From Acinetobacter lwoffii (GTDB lineage: Bacteria > Pseudomonadota > Gammaproteobacteria > Pseudomonadales > Moraxellaceae): a stretch of DNA of 64,000 nucleotides. How positions within the stretch are numbered: position 1 is the stretch's first letter; the number at the start of each line of letters is the position of its first letter. The stretch covers positions 1 through 64,000 of the forward strand of contig NZ_JAMXXP010000002.1 in assembly GCF_024129355.1 (NCBI RefSeq). Reading direction: 5' to 3'. Position numbers and translations under genes: made by a program. Shown here piece by piece: positions 44,004 to 53,703 of this stretch. The notes under the pieces were generated by a model. That model was not told the origin of the DNA. It made no database searches and saw nothing but the letters and a program-made list of their open reading frames with translations.

Positions 44004-45512
44004 ATGACTTATTTAAACCCCACCCTGATTACCTTCATGTTTTATATTATCGCCATGATTGCAATCGGTTTATATGCTTATCGTGCCACCTCCAATTTTG
44101 ACGAATATATTCTAGGTGGACGGAGTTTGGGCAGTGTCGTTACTGCACTTTCGGCGGGCGCATCGGATATGAGTGGCTGGCTGTTGATGGGTCTTCCAGG
44201 AGCCATTTACCTGTCTGGTCTGTCAGAAGTCTGGATTGCGATCGGTTTGATTATCGGTGCATGGCTGAACTGGTTACTCGTGGCAGGTCGACTGCGTGCC
44301 CATACTGAATATCAGAACAATGCCCTAACCTTGCCGGATTATTTCACCAGCCGTTTTTCCGACCGTAAACGCATTTTACGAGTCTTGTCTGCCCTAGTGA
44401 TTCTGGTGTTCTTTGCGATTTATTGTGCTTCGGGCATGGTCGCAGGTGCGCGTCTGTTTGAAAGCCTGTTTGGCTGGGATTACACTACAGCGCTTGTGAT
44501 TGGTGCGATGGCGACGATTCTTTATGTCTGTATTGGTGGCTTTTTGGCGATCAGCTGGACCGATACATTCCAGGCCGGTTTGATGATTTTTGCCTTATTG
44601 CTGACTCCGATCATTACCTTCTTGGCCTTGGGTGACAACAGCCAGCAAGTGAATGTCATCCTTGAATCAGCTCGCCCACATGCCTCCAGCATGCTTGAAG
44701 GTTTAAGCACCGTCGCGATTATTTCCAGCCTGGCATGGGGTTTGGGTTATTTTGGCCAGCCGCATATTCTGGTGCGTTTCATGGCGGCAGATTCGGTCAA
44801 AATCATTCCTGCTGCACGCCGCATTGGCATGACTTGGATGATTCTATGCCTAGGCGGTGCAGTGGCTGCCGGTTATATCGGTATTGCCTACTTCAGTGTC
44901 AATCCGACACTGGCTTCGGTGGTGAATCAAAACCCTGAAACGGTATTTATGGAGTTGACCAAAATTCTGTTTAATCCTTGGATTGCCGGAATCATTCTGG
45001 CTGCTATCTTGGCGGCAATTATGAGTACCTTAAGCTGTCAGCTTTTGGTCTGCTCAACCACCCTGACCGAAGATTTATACAAGAGTTTCCTGCGCAAAAA
45101 TGCTTCACAAAAAGAACTGATCTGGGTCGGTCGCGGCATGGTCTTGGTGATTGCCCTGATTGCCATTTCACTGGCGATTAATCCGAATAGTAAGGTTTTA
45201 GGACTGGTGGCTTATGCCTGGGCAGGTTTTGGTGCCGCATTCGGCCCGCTGATTATCCTGTCGCTATTCTGGAAACGTATGACCCTCAACGGCGCAATTT
45301 TGGGTATGGTGGTCGGTGCCGTGACTGTAATTGTCTGGAAAAATTATATGGGTGATACCGGACTTTATGAGATTATTCCAGGCTTTATTCTGGCCACGCT
45401 CAGCATTATCATCGTCAGCCTGCTGGATAAAGCACCGAGCGCCGATGTAGTCGAACGTTTTGAAATGGCTAAAGCCGAATATCAAAAAGAAATGGCTGAA
45501 ATGGAAAAATAA
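44004..45512 (+). CDS. putP: Sodium/proline symporter
   Basis: The Na+-coupled proline permease of the inner membrane, 502 residues (E. coli PutP 502). The SSS-family fold, about 13 hydrophobic segments, has the block LSAGASDMSGWLLMGLPGA near 50-68, which holds PutP's sodium site and Asp55 equivalent. GGFLAISWTDTFQAGLM near 180 is characteristic. It is part of a proline cluster with the Lrp-type regulator and putA. Confidence 0.95.
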   Translation: MTYLNPTLITFMFYIIAMIAIGLYAYRATSNFDEYILGGRSLGSVVTALSAGASDMSGWLLMGLPGAIYLSGLSEVWIAIGLIIGAWLNWLLVAGRLRAHTEYQNNALTLPDYFTSRFSDRKRILRVLSALVILVFFAIYCASGMVAGARLFESLFGWDYTTALVIGAMATILYVCIGGFLAISWTDTFQAGLMIFALLLTPIITFLALGDNSQQVNVILESARPHASSMLEGLSTVAIISSLAWGLGYFGQPHILVRFMAADSVKIIPAARRIGMTWMILCLGGAVAAGYIGIAYFSVNPTLASVVNQNPETVFMELTKILFNPWIAGIILAAILAAIMSTLSCQLLVCSTTLTEDLYKSFLRKNASQKELIWVGRGMVLVIALIAISLAINPNSKVLGLVAYAWAGFGAAFGPLIILSLFWKRMTLNGAILGMVVGAVTVIVWKNYMGDTGLYEIIPGFILATLSIIIVSLLDKAPSADVVERFEMAKAEYQKEMAEMEK

Positions 45513-45532
45513 TCATCTTCTTACTTGAATAT

Positions 45533-45556
45533 AAAAGGGACTTTTAAGTCCTTTTT
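45533..45556. terminator. Terminator between putP and the Lrp-type regulator gene
   Basis: Stem AAAAGGGACTT / AAGTCCTTTT with one bulged G, between convergent genes. Confidence 0.75.
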
Positions 45557-45590
45557 ATATTTCTTAGTGCATAGATAAAGTGCTTGCGAA

Positions 45591-46085
45591 TTACTTGGCT
45601 TTTCCCGGCATTTTCAGATGGATCCGCTGACTTTCTTTAATCACTTCCATCACCGGATAACTGCGCGTTTCTTTAATTCCGGGCAATTGCCACAAGATCT
45701 GACCTGAGATTTTCCGAAACTCATCCATATTGGCACAGCGGATTTTTACCACGAAATCAAAACCGCCACTGATCATATGACATTCGATAATTTCAGGAAT
45801 CTGCCGCACAGCATGGGAAAATTCATCTAAAACATTCGGCGTGGTTTTATCCAGTAAAATTTCAACAAAGACCACAAAACCATTATTCAACATGACTGGA
45901 TTGAGGTGCGCTTCATAGCCCACAATAAAACCTTCCCGGGTCAGCTTTTGTACACGCGCCAAGGCTGCTGTAGGCGACAGATTGACCAGTTCAGCCAGTT
46001 TGATATTGGACAGCTTGGCATCGGATTGCAATAAACCCAGTATACGAATATCTATACGGTCAAGGTTCAAATAAGGATTTGGCAT
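45591..46085 (-). CDS. Lrp/AsnC-family regulator, probable proline-use regulator
   Basis: A 164-residue Lrp/AsnC protein. N-terminal winged HTH (ILGLLQSDAKLSNIKLAELV then LSPTAALARVQKL) covers about 16-60; the C-terminal RAM ligand domain follows (GYEAHLNPVML, HMISGGFDFVVKIRC). It is divergent from putA by 118 bp and convergent to putP. Lrp-type PutR regulators of proline catabolism occupy this position in other proteobacteria, so activation of putA by proline is likely. AsnC-type ligand specificity is not readable. Confidence 0.9.
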   Translation of the reverse strand: MPNPYLNLDRIDIRILGLLQSDAKLSNIKLAELVNLSPTAALARVQKLTREGFIVGYEAHLNPVMLNNGFVVFVEILLDKTTPNVLDEFSHAVRQIPEIIECHMISGGFDFVVKIRCANMDEFRKISGQILWQLPGIKETRSYPVMEVIKESQRIHLKMPGKAK

Positions 46086-46086
46086 T

Positions 46087-46203
46087 AGAATTATTCTCTA
46101 AAAAAAGCGAAAACTATAGTGAGATATTCGTCAAATATTCTGTGATTATAGATTAAAACTCATTCACCTCAAAGAACTGATTGACGCAGTACAGGAAGTC
46201 ACT
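46087..46203. promoter_or_regulatory. Divergent regulator/putA promoter region with palindromes
   Basis: Perfect palindrome AGAAT-T-ATTCT (46087-46097) next to the regulator start, and the AT-rich pair GATATTCGTCAAATATTC (near 46121-46138). The A/T-rich 15-bp pattern resembles Lrp-family sites. putA has AGGAAG before its ATG. Confidence 0.45.
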
Positions 46204-49200
46204 ATGCCAACCACTCTCCGCCCAGATTCAATTTTAGATGCGGCCCAGCACTCGAATTATATTGCTGAATTTAAACACAAAAACCAATACGAAGAACGTA
46301 TTAATACGGCATGGCGTCGTGCTGAAACTGAATGCGTCGAAGAGTTATTGGCCCATAGTGAAATTTCTTCCGAGATGAGTGACAAGATTCAGGCGCTTGC
46401 CTTTGATCTCGCACATTCCTTACGTGAACGCAAAAGTTCCACTGGGAAAGCCGGTATTGTGCAAGGCTTATTGCAGGAATTTTCTTTATCTTCTCAGGAA
46501 GGCATTGCCCTGATGTGTCTGGCAGAAGCCTTGCTGCGGATTCCGGACAAAGCCACACGTGACCTGCTGATTCGAGACAAAATCAATCAAGGTAACTGGA
46601 AAGAACATTTGGGCCAGAGCCAACTGATGTTTGTGAATGCAGCCGCTTGGGGATTGATGCTGACCGGCAAGCTAATGGAAACCCCGCAGCAAAAAAGCCT
46701 GTCTAGCTTGTTGACCGGTCTTTTGGCACGCAGTGGCCGAGGAATTATTCGCAAGGCTGTCGATGTTGCCATGCGCATGATGGGCGAGCAGTTTGTTACG
46801 GGTGAAACCATTGACGAAGCATTAAAAAATGCGGAGCCGCTGGAAGAAAAAGGCTTCCGCTATTCCTATGACATGCTCGGTGAAGCAGCACTGACCGATC
46901 CGGATGCTGAGCGTTATTATCAGGATTACCAGCAAGCCATTCATGCCATTGGCCAAGCATCACAGGATAAAGATGTTTATGACGGGCCTGGCATTTCTAT
47001 CAAACTCTCTGCGCTGCATCCACGTTATCAGCGCTCGCAAATGGATCGCGTGCATGATGAGCTCTATGCAAAAGTACTTAAACTCGCGGTCTTGGCCAAG
47101 CAGTACAACATTGGTTTAAATATCGATGCTGAAGAAAGCGATCGCCTTGAGATTTCGCTAGAATTGTTAGAACGCCTGTGTTTTGAACCACAATTGCAGG
47201 ACTGGAAAGGCATTGGCTTTGTGATTCAGGCTTATCAGAAACGCTGCTTCTATGTGGTGGATTATATCATTGATCTGGCAAAACGCAGCCAGAAACGCTT
47301 AATGATTCGTCTGGTCAAAGGCGCATATTGGGACAGCGAAATCAAAAAAGCCCAGATTGATGGAATGTCGGATTATCCAGTATTTACCCGCAAGGTTCAT
47401 ACCGATCTATCTTATATCGCCTGTGCGCGTAAGCTGTTGGCTGAACCGGATTATATCTACCCGCAATTTGCCACACACAATGCACAAACGGTAGCGACGA
47501 TCTATCAACTGGCGCAACCTGAGCAGTATTATGCTGGCCAATATGAGTTCCAATGTCTGCATGGCATGGGCGAACCGCTATATGAAAATGTCGTGGGCGA
47601 TCCATCGAAAAATAAACTGGGTGTTCCCTGCCGGATCTATGCGCCCGTCGGCAATCATGAAACCTTGCTGGCTTATCTGGTGCGTCGTTTACTGGAAAAT
47701 GGTGCCAATACCTCCTTCGTCAATCGTATTGCTGACAAAACCTTGAAAATTGAAGATTTGATTGAAAATCCACAGCAAACCATTTTAAAGGCATCAAAAC
47801 AAGAAGGCGTGATGGGTGCCAAGCATCCCCAGATTCCCTATCCGCAAGATCTTTATACCGATGCACGATTGAACTCTTCAGGACTCGATTTGGCCAATGA
47901 TGCTGAACTCAGTATTTTAAATGAAGTCGCATCCAGTCTGGCAAATACGCAATTTCAGTCAGCTGCTATGGGAACGGCATTTAGCAGCGTGGATACGCCC
48001 CATGCAGTTCCAGTGATCAATCCAGCACACCATCAGGATGTGGTCGGCACAGTCTATGAAGCAACTTCTGAACAGGCCGAAATTGCACTCACTCAAGCAG
48101 TTAATGCACAAAGTTTCTGGGCCAATCTGCCAAAAAATGAGCGTGCTGCCTGCCTGAATAAAGCCGCAGAACTGATGGAACAGCGTTTGCTTCCGCTCAT
48201 GGTTCTTCTTTCTCGCGAAGCAGGTAAAACCTATGCCAATGCGATTGCCGAAGTACGTGAGGCGGTAGATTTCTTGCGTTACTATGCAGCTCAAGTTTTG
48301 GATCTCAGTGACAATGTACAGATCCAGCCTTTAGGTACTGTACTATGTATCAGTCCATGGAACTTCCCGCTGGCGATTTTTACCGGTCAGATTTCAGCAG
48401 CGCTGGTCGCTGGCAATACCGTGATTGCCAAACCGGCTGAACAAACACCGCTCATTGCAGCACAAGCCGTACAGATTTTATGGGAAGCCGGCATTCCGCA
48501 GGATGTGTTACAGCTATTGCCGGGCCGTGGTGAAACCATTGGTGCACAGCTCAGTGCAGATCCACGTATTCAGGGCATCATGTTTACCGGTTCCACCGAG
48601 GTCGCCCAAATTCTACAAAAAACCGTGGCAGAACGAATAAACCAGTTTGGAGAAAGCGTCACCCTGATTGCTGAAACTGGTGGTCAAAATGCCATGATTG
48701 TGGATTCATCTGCATTGACTGAACAGGTGGTGTTGGATGTTGTGAGCTCTGCCTATGACAGTGCCGGTCAGCGCTGTTCTGCCCTGCGTGTCCTTTGTGT
48801 GCAAGAGGATAATCTGGAGGCTGTTCGCAACATGCTCAAAGGTGCCATGCAACAGTTGCGCGTTGGCAATCCGGTCTTGCTGAAAACCGATATTGGTCCA
48901 GTGATTGATGCAGAAGCCCAGCAAAATATCCAAAAGCATATTGAGCAGATGCGCAGCAAAGGTCATACAGTTCATCAGTTGATGTTTAATCAGGACCAGA
49001 CTGAATTAACTCCAGGAACATTCATTGCACCAACCCTGATTGAACTGCCAAATCTGGATGATCTGGAACGTGAAGTGTTTGGCCCGGTACTGCATCTGAT
49101 CAGCTATAAATATGGCGAACTGGAACAGTTGTTAGATCAGATCAACAGCAAGGGTTATGGTCTGACCATGGGCTTGCACACGCGTATTGATGAAACCATG

Positions 49201-49959
49201 CAAACCGTGATTGCACGAGCGGAAGTCGGCAACCTGTATATCAACCGCAATATCGTTGGTGCGGTCGTGGGCGTCCAGCCCTTTGGTGGCGAAGGTCTGT
49301 CTGGCACCGGCCCGAAAGCAGGTGGCCCGTTGTATATCTACCGTTTAATGCATCAAGTATCCGAGAAAAAACTGGCGCAGCCTTATGCAGTTCAAGCGGA
49401 TCCAGCACTTGTTGAAAATAAACTTGTTCAGGAGTTTAAAGTCTGGGTAGCTAAAACTTTCCCAACTTTATCTTTAAAAGCACCTATGCAAATTGCGACT
49501 GGTCAAAGCTTTAGCCTGCAAGGTCCAACCGGTGAGGAAAATCAGTACCTAATCTTGCCACGAGAAAGTGTTCTATCTTTGGCACACACGGAGCAAGACC
49601 AGATTCAGCAAATTCTGGCAATTTTATCGGTCGGCAGTCGTCCTGCATTCCTAGCTGACAATACTTTTATTCTGAAATATTTACCAACCATGCCAGCCGC
49701 GATCAGCAAGCAATTTAAAGTGGTCCGGGATATTGAAACAGGCGCGTTTGATGCCGTCCTGCATCATGGTGATTCTTCTGAACTGATTGATTTGCAAAAA
49801 CGCATTGCAGGCCGAAAAGGTGCAATTATTGGTATCACCCATTTAAGTTCGGGCAACTATGATATTCCGGTCGAGCGATTTGTGATTGAACGCGCGATCA
49901 GTATCAATACGGCGGCGGCAGGCGGCAATGCCAGCTTGATGACGATGGATAATCTCTAA
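46204..49959 (+). CDS. putA: Bifunctional proline dehydrogenase / delta-1-pyrroline-5-carboxylate dehydrogenase
   Basis: Oxidises proline to glutamate in two steps: FAD-dependent PRODH, then NAD-dependent P5C dehydrogenase, with channelling. It has 1251 residues (E. coli 1320). The start is directly the dimerisation arm; the ribbon-helix-helix DNA-binding domain of trifunctional PutA is absent. PRODH blocks are RLVKGAYWDSEIKKAQ near 369-384 and YAPVGNHETLLAYLVRRL near 480-497. P5CDH has Cys858 as nucleophile in GQRCSALRVL and GGEGLSGTGPKAGGP. A C-terminal ALDH-like extension (about 1090-1251) is present. It is followed by a terminator. Confidence 0.96.
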   Translation: MPTTLRPDSILDAAQHSNYIAEFKHKNQYEERINTAWRRAETECVEELLAHSEISSEMSDKIQALAFDLAHSLRERKSSTGKAGIVQGLLQEFSLSSQEGIALMCLAEALLRIPDKATRDLLIRDKINQGNWKEHLGQSQLMFVNAAAWGLMLTGKLMETPQQKSLSSLLTGLLARSGRGIIRKAVDVAMRMMGEQFVTGETIDEALKNAEPLEEKGFRYSYDMLGEAALTDPDAERYYQDYQQAIHAIGQASQDKDVYDGPGISIKLSALHPRYQRSQMDRVHDELYAKVLKLAVLAKQYNIGLNIDAEESDRLEISLELLERLCFEPQLQDWKGIGFVIQAYQKRCFYVVDYIIDLAKRSQKRLMIRLVKGAYWDSEIKKAQIDGMSDYPVFTRKVHTDLSYIACARKLLAEPDYIYPQFATHNAQTVATIYQLAQPEQYYAGQYEFQCLHGMGEPLYENVVGDPSKNKLGVPCRIYAPVGNHETLLAYLVRRLLENGANTSFVNRIADKTLKIEDLIENPQQTILKASKQEGVMGAKHPQIPYPQDLYTDARLNSSGLDLANDAELSILNEVASSLANTQFQSAAMGTAFSSVDTPHAVPVINPAHHQDVVGTVYEATSEQAEIALTQAVNAQSFWANLPKNERAACLNKAAELMEQRLLPLMVLLSREAGKTYANAIAEVREAVDFLRYYAAQVLDLSDNVQIQPLGTVLCISPWNFPLAIFTGQISAALVAGNTVIAKPAEQTPLIAAQAVQILWEAGIPQDVLQLLPGRGETIGAQLSADPRIQGIMFTGSTEVAQILQKTVAERINQFGESVTLIAETGGQNAMIVDSSALTEQVVLDVVSSAYDSAGQRCSALRVLCVQEDNLEAVRNMLKGAMQQLRVGNPVLLKTDIGPVIDAEAQQNIQKHIEQMRSKGHTVHQLMFNQDQTELTPGTFIAPTLIELPNLDDLEREVFGPVLHLISYKYGELEQLLDQINSKGYGLTMGLHTRIDETMQTVIARAEVGNLYINRNIVGAVVGVQPFGGEGLSGTGPKAGGPLYIYRLMHQVSEKKLAQPYAVQADPALVENKLVQEFKVWVAKTFPTLSLKAPMQIATGQSFSLQGPTGEENQYLILPRESVLSLAHTEQDQIQQILAILSVGSRPAFLADNTFILKYLPTMPAAISKQFKVVRDIETGAFDAVLHHGDSSELIDLQKRIAGRKGAIIGITHLSSGNYDIPVERFVIERAISINTAAAGGNASLMTMDNL

Positions 49960-50009
49960 ATCAGTCCAATCATCTCAGTATTTTTAGCTTAAATCTTTCC
50001 TCTTTATGG

Positions 50010-50044
50010 CCAAACCTCTCTCCTCAGAAGGTTTGGTCTTTTTT
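50010..50044 (+). terminator. Terminator of putA
   Basis: Stem CCAAACCT / AGGTTTGG with an 11-nt loop, then TC and six T. Confidence 0.85.
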
Positions 50045-50143
50045 ATGCAGCTTTTAAAGCGGCTTGACTACAATAGGCTTAGGCAGATCGGCAATTTTTT
50101 GCTACCATTTGCGCTTTAAAATATTTGCGATTTCTTACTGCAT

Positions 50144-51226
50144 ATGACTTCATCTTATCAGCAACAACTTGAAGCCAAAATTGAACGCATCAGCGCTCAG
50201 TTTGCCGAATATCAACCACCTGCTTTAGAAGTATTCCAGTCTCCTGAAAAATATTTCCGCATGCGTGCTGAATTCCGGATCTGGCATACTGAAGATGATC
50301 TGTTTTATGCCATGTTCGAACGTGACGAAAACAACAATAAAAAAGTGATTCGTATTGATGAGTTTCCAATTGCAGACCGCAGTATTAATGACTTGATGCC
50401 GCAACTACTGGCAGCATTCAAGGCAGATGCCAATCTGGGTAATCGCCTGTTTGAAGTCCATTTTCTGGCGACTTTAAGTGGTCAGGTTCTGGTATCCCTA
50501 ATTTATCACCGTAAACTGGATGAAAGCTGGGAACCTGCAGCAAAAGCGCTGGCGGAAAAACTCAACATCAAACTGATTGGTCGCAGCCGTGGCCAGAAAT
50601 TTGTCCTGACTGATGAATATGTGGTGGAAGAACTGTCTATTTTTGATCGTGACTATAAATATAAGCAGATCGAAAGCAGCTTTACCCAGCCCAATGCACA
50701 AGTTTGTCAAAAAATGCTGGAATGGGCATGTGATGCAGCGGAACAATCAGATAAAGATTTGCTGGAACTCTACTGTGGCAATGGCAACTTCACACTTCCA
50801 CTTTCAACCAAGTTCCGCCGTGTATTGGCCACTGAATTAGCCAAATCTTCAGTTTATGCAGCTGAGTGGAATATTGAGCAGAACCAGATTGAAAATATTC
50901 AGGTTGCGCGTCTGTCTGCCGAAGAATTCACTCAAGCGTATAATGGCGAGCGTGTTTTCCGTCGTTTGCAGGAAGCACAAATTGACATTTCGACTTATGA
51001 TTTTGATACGGTATTTGTCGATCCACCGCGTGCTGGTATTGATGATGAAACGCTGAAACTGTTACAGCGTTTCCAGCGTATTATTTACATTTCTTGTAAT
51101 CCAGATACCTTATATGACAATCTGAAACAGTTGTCTCAAACGCATAGAATCAGCAAGTTCGCCATGTTTGACCAGTTCCCGTATACGCACCATGTTGAGA
51201 CGGGTGTCTTATTGGAAAAAGTATAA
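50144..51226 (+). CDS. trmA: tRNA (uracil-5-)-methyltransferase TrmA
   Basis: Makes 5-methyluridine at position 54 of tRNA using SAM. It has 360 residues (E. coli 366). SAM-binding [16 protein letters not shown] near 205-220; catalytic region [11 protein letters not shown] near 288 and the nucleophile in [12 protein letters not shown] near 315-326. No Fe-S cysteine cluster, which separates TrmA from RlmC/RlmD. No Shine-Dalgarno sequence before the ATG. Confidence 0.95.
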   Translation: MTSSYQQQLEAKIERISAQFAEYQPPALEVFQSPEKYFRMRAEFRIWHTEDDLFYAMFERDENNNKKVIRIDEFPIADRSINDLMPQLLAAFKADANLGNRLFEVHFLATLSGQVLVSLIYHRKLDESWEPAAKALAEKLNIKLIGRSRGQKFVLTDEYVVEELSIFDRDYKYKQIESSFTQPNAQVCQKMLEWACDAAEQSDKDLLELYCGNGNFTLPLSTKFRRVLATELAKSSVYAAEWNIEQNQIENIQVARLSAEEFTQAYNGERVFRRLQEAQIDISTYDFDTVFVDPPRAGIDDETLKLLQRFQRIIYISCNPDTLYDNLKQLSQTHRISKFAMFDQFPYTHHVETGVLLEKV

Positions 51227-51259
51227 AGAGTTTGTTTCAATTTATTATATTGTTACAAT

Positions 51260-51287
51260 AATGGAGCTTTCTGAAGCTCCATTTTTT
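51260..51287 (+). terminator. Terminator of trmA
   Basis: Ten-bp stem AATGGAGCTT / AAGCTCCATT with loop TCTG and a T-run. Confidence 0.92.
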
Positions 51288-51469
51288 ATATTATAAATCA
51301 TGTATTTAATAATAAATATTGACTTGTACAGCAAGAAATATCGTTAGACCTTCGGGCTTCAATCGGAAATTTTCGAGATCAACTGCTGCTTTTATCACAT
51401 AGGTCCTATTGCTTTATTTATTTAATTGGCTATATTTCACTCTATGTTAGGTTGTTGTATGAAGGCTCT

Positions 51470-51694
51470 ATGAGTTTTTGGCAAAAGTTGTTTTCTAATG
51501 AACAACACAATGAACACAAGAATCAAATTGCTTGTGTTGAAAATGATTGCTCTTGCAAGACAAATGAACAGCTTCTTGAAGCACTTTCTAAAGCCACTGA
51601 TGAAGAAATCATCATCGGAATTAAAAAGGTTCTGGTATCTCGCGGCTATAGCCGTAAAGAACTGAATGAACTTCAGCACTTGCCATTGCAGTAA
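51470..51694 (+). CDS. Small protein of unknown function
   Basis: A 74-residue charged cytoplasmic protein, no recognised family. It has a CVENDCSC cysteine cluster near 23-30 and a helical C-terminal half (EQLLEALSKATDEEIIIGIKKVLVSRGYSRKELNEL). The ATG at 51470 with AAGG six bases upstream is preferred over a TTG at 51452. It is bracketed by terminators at 51260 and 51722, consistent with a real, self-standing gene. Confidence 0.6.
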   Translation: MSFWQKLFSNEQHNEHKNQIACVENDCSCKTNEQLLEALSKATDEEIIIGIKKVLVSRGYSRKELNELQHLPLQ

Positions 51695-51721
51695 TCGGCC
51701 AAGGTTACAGCCGTATAAAGA

Positions 51722-51750
51722 AAGCACTTGCGTAGTCAGGTGCTTTTTTT
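51722..51750 (+). terminator. Terminator of the 74-residue protein gene
   Basis: Stem AAGCACTTG / CAGGTGCTT (one wobble pair) with loop CGTAGT, followed by a T-run. Confidence 0.85.
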
Positions 51751-52055
51751 ATGCTTGAAAGTTTATAGTTGAAGGGTTTGGTCTTCTCTATTTCAGCATA
51801 GTTTATTAACTCCAACTTTAAAACTTCAGAGATCAGGCAGGAAAACTCTAAACAACTCATTTGATCCCCTTTGATTTGAAGAAATGTTAAGGCTTGCTTA
51901 GGCTATTTAAAACCTTTATCAGAAGAATATGTTCTAAATTCTGCTTTCTTTAAATCCCTTTAAATTTGGCTTAATAACTCTTCAATTCTGATCTGAAACT
52001 CAGGCAAGGCATCGATTAATTTAGCAAAACACAGTACACTTCTTATTAAACGACA
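51751..52055. other. 305-bp stretch without a supported gene
   Basis: AT-rich sequence after the terminator and before the LRAT-like gene. No ORF with a ribosome-binding site or coding character, no hairpin and no repeat was seen. It presumably carries the promoter of the following gene. Confidence 0.5.
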
Positions 52056-52643
52056 ATGCTTTTTAAATGGCTTAATTCTGATATGCAACAGACTAAACGG
52101 TTTCCCATAGGCGCACACCTTATGGTTAAACATTTCGGTTATACCCATCATGGGATTTACGCCGGACGTGGTCGTGTCATTCATTATTCCGGCTTTGCGC
52201 ATTTATTCAAGAAACGCCCCATTGAAATCACCTCGATTGAAAAATTCAGTCATGGCAAACCGATTCATATGCAGCATTATGACTCGGCAAAATATAAAGG
52301 TCGTAAAGTGGTGCGCCGCATGCGGTCCAGAATGCATGAAAATAACTATCATCTGATTATTAATAATTGCGAACATTTGTGTACCTGGGCCATTACCGGC
52401 GTAGAAAGCAGCCCGCAAGTGATTTATATGATGAATCGTCTGACCACGATTGGTTATATCAGCTCGATGATGAGTTTTATGAACAGCATGTTCCTGACCC
52501 TGACCACCACCAGTTTCGCATTGGCGCTGTACATCAAGAAGAAGCTCAGAGATAAAGCCAATCTGCGTTTGCAACAATACCGTGAATTGCAAGATCAGGC
52601 TAAAACTAAAGTGTCAGACCTGACTAATTTTAAACATCGTTAA
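52056..52643 (+). CDS. LRAT-like (NlpC/P60 superfamily) thiol acyltransferase/hydrolase, tail-anchored
   Basis: A 195-residue protein with the LRAT domain fold. His31 and His43 in HHGIYAGRGRVIHYSG are 12 residues apart, the same spacing as His60 and His72 in vertebrate LRAT; the nucleophile Cys105 lies in NNCEHLCTW, matching the NCEHF motif. Residues about 136-160 (YISSMMSFMNSMFLTLTTTS) are a single membrane helix, followed by a charged C-terminal tail. Family members acylate or deacylate lipids or proteins; the substrate here is unknown. The first ATG (52056) or that at 52083 could be the start; neither has a good ribosome-binding site. Upstream of, and convergent with, the bestrophin gene. 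Confidence 0.83.
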   Translation: MLFKWLNSDMQQTKRFPIGAHLMVKHFGYTHHGIYAGRGRVIHYSGFAHLFKKRPIEITSIEKFSHGKPIHMQHYDSAKYKGRKVVRRMRSRMHENNYHLIINNCEHLCTWAITGVESSPQVIYMMNRLTTIGYISSMMSFMNSMFLTLTTTSFALALYIKKKLRDKANLRLQQYRELQDQAKTKVSDLTNFKHR

Positions 52644-52722
52644 TTCAAAGCCTAGTCTACCGATAAATGATGAGCAGGAAAGGTTGAGGCCGTGTTTACA
52701 TTTTGATGATGTCGATAAGGAA

Positions 52723-53634
52723 TTAGGTTAAATAGCCTTTTTTGGCTTGAATCGCTTCAGGTAGTGCTTTGCCTAAAGAGCTTAGGGTTTCCCGCTCTAC
52801 CAGTCGTACAATTGAATCTAGCGGCAGATCATTGTCTTGTAGACCAAAGGGTTCTTCCAGCTCCGCACTAAGCTCATCCAGCCCGAGTAGCATATAAGCA
52901 ATTAATCCGACCAGGATCGGCGTCCACAGGCCTAAATTTGCCTGCAAACTGAAAGGCAGGATAAAGCAAAAAGAATAAACCGCACGATGTAATAATACCG
53001 AATAAGAAAATGGTAATGGCGTTGACAAAATTCGGTCACAACCAGCCTGAATATCTCCCAAGGCCACAGTATGCTGATTCAGGTTGTTATAAATAATATC
53101 GCTGATCTTACCCTGTTTATATTGCTGTACCAGCTCTTTTTGCATCTGTTCCAGCACCCATTGTGATGGATTGATTTGCATGGGCAATTGCTCAAATGAT
53201 TTAGGTTCAAAACCGGTAGTCGCCTGATAATCCTGAATACTGGGCGTTTGCTGTCTCAACCGGTCACGTAACAAATGGGTAAACAGCATCATGCGATACA
53301 GCAACATTTCACGGGTTTGATTATCTAGCACATGGCTGTCGCGGCATAAATGACGCGTGGTGGCAATCAGCGCGCCCCAAAGCTTACGACCTTCCCACCA
53401 GCGATCATAGCAGGCTGTATTTCTAAAACTTAAAAAAATCGAGAGAATGACACCAAAGATGGTAAAGCCAATTGCCGGGACAGCAGGAAGGCTCACGAAA
53501 TGCGCCTGACTCAAATACACCAGCAAAGCGGAAATAAAAACCACCAAGATTAATGCGGGCAGCACCTTGGGCAGAATCGTTCCCTGCCAGGCAAACAGTA
53601 ACCCCAAACTATTATTCTTATCACGCACAATCAT
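52723..53634 (-). CDS. Bestrophin-family (UPF0187) channel protein
   Basis: A 303-residue inner-membrane anion-channel-like protein. It has the family start IVRDKNNSLGLLFAWQGTI, two N-terminal helices (about 22-70), the block ACYDRWWEGRKLWGALIATTRHLCRD near 74-98 (bestrophin signature), and hydrophobic helices near 205-250. AGGGA precedes the ATG. Bacterial bestrophins are pentameric channels, some cation-selective; selectivity here is not inferable. It is separated from glnS by a terminator. Confidence 0.88.
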   Translation of the reverse strand: MIVRDKNNSLGLLFAWQGTILPKVLPALILVVFISALLVYLSQAHFVSLPAVPAIGFTIFGVILSIFLSFRNTACYDRWWEGRKLWGALIATTRHLCRDSHVLDNQTREMLLYRMMLFTHLLRDRLRQQTPSIQDYQATTGFEPKSFEQLPMQINPSQWVLEQMQKELVQQYKQGKISDIIYNNLNQHTVALGDIQAGCDRILSTPLPFSYSVLLHRAVYSFCFILPFSLQANLGLWTPILVGLIAYMLLGLDELSAELEEPFGLQDNDLPLDSIVRLVERETLSSLGKALPEAIQAKKGYLT

Positions 53635-53655
53635 GCAATTTTCCCTGCTGTATTG

Positions 53656-53683
53656 AAAAAGCCCAACCAGAGTTGGGCTTTTT
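53656..53683 (-). terminator. Terminator of glnS
   Basis: Twelve-bp stem AAAAAGCCCAAC / GTTGGGCTTTTT with loop CAGA. It separates glnS from the bestrophin gene on the minus strand. Confidence 0.92.
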
Positions 53684-53703
53684 ACATTCTGACTTAAACC
53701 AGC

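Noticed and set aside
52203..52592. Minus-strand frame opposite the LRAT-like gene
   Set aside because: The plus frame has the conserved catalytic residues; the opposite frame is a shadow.
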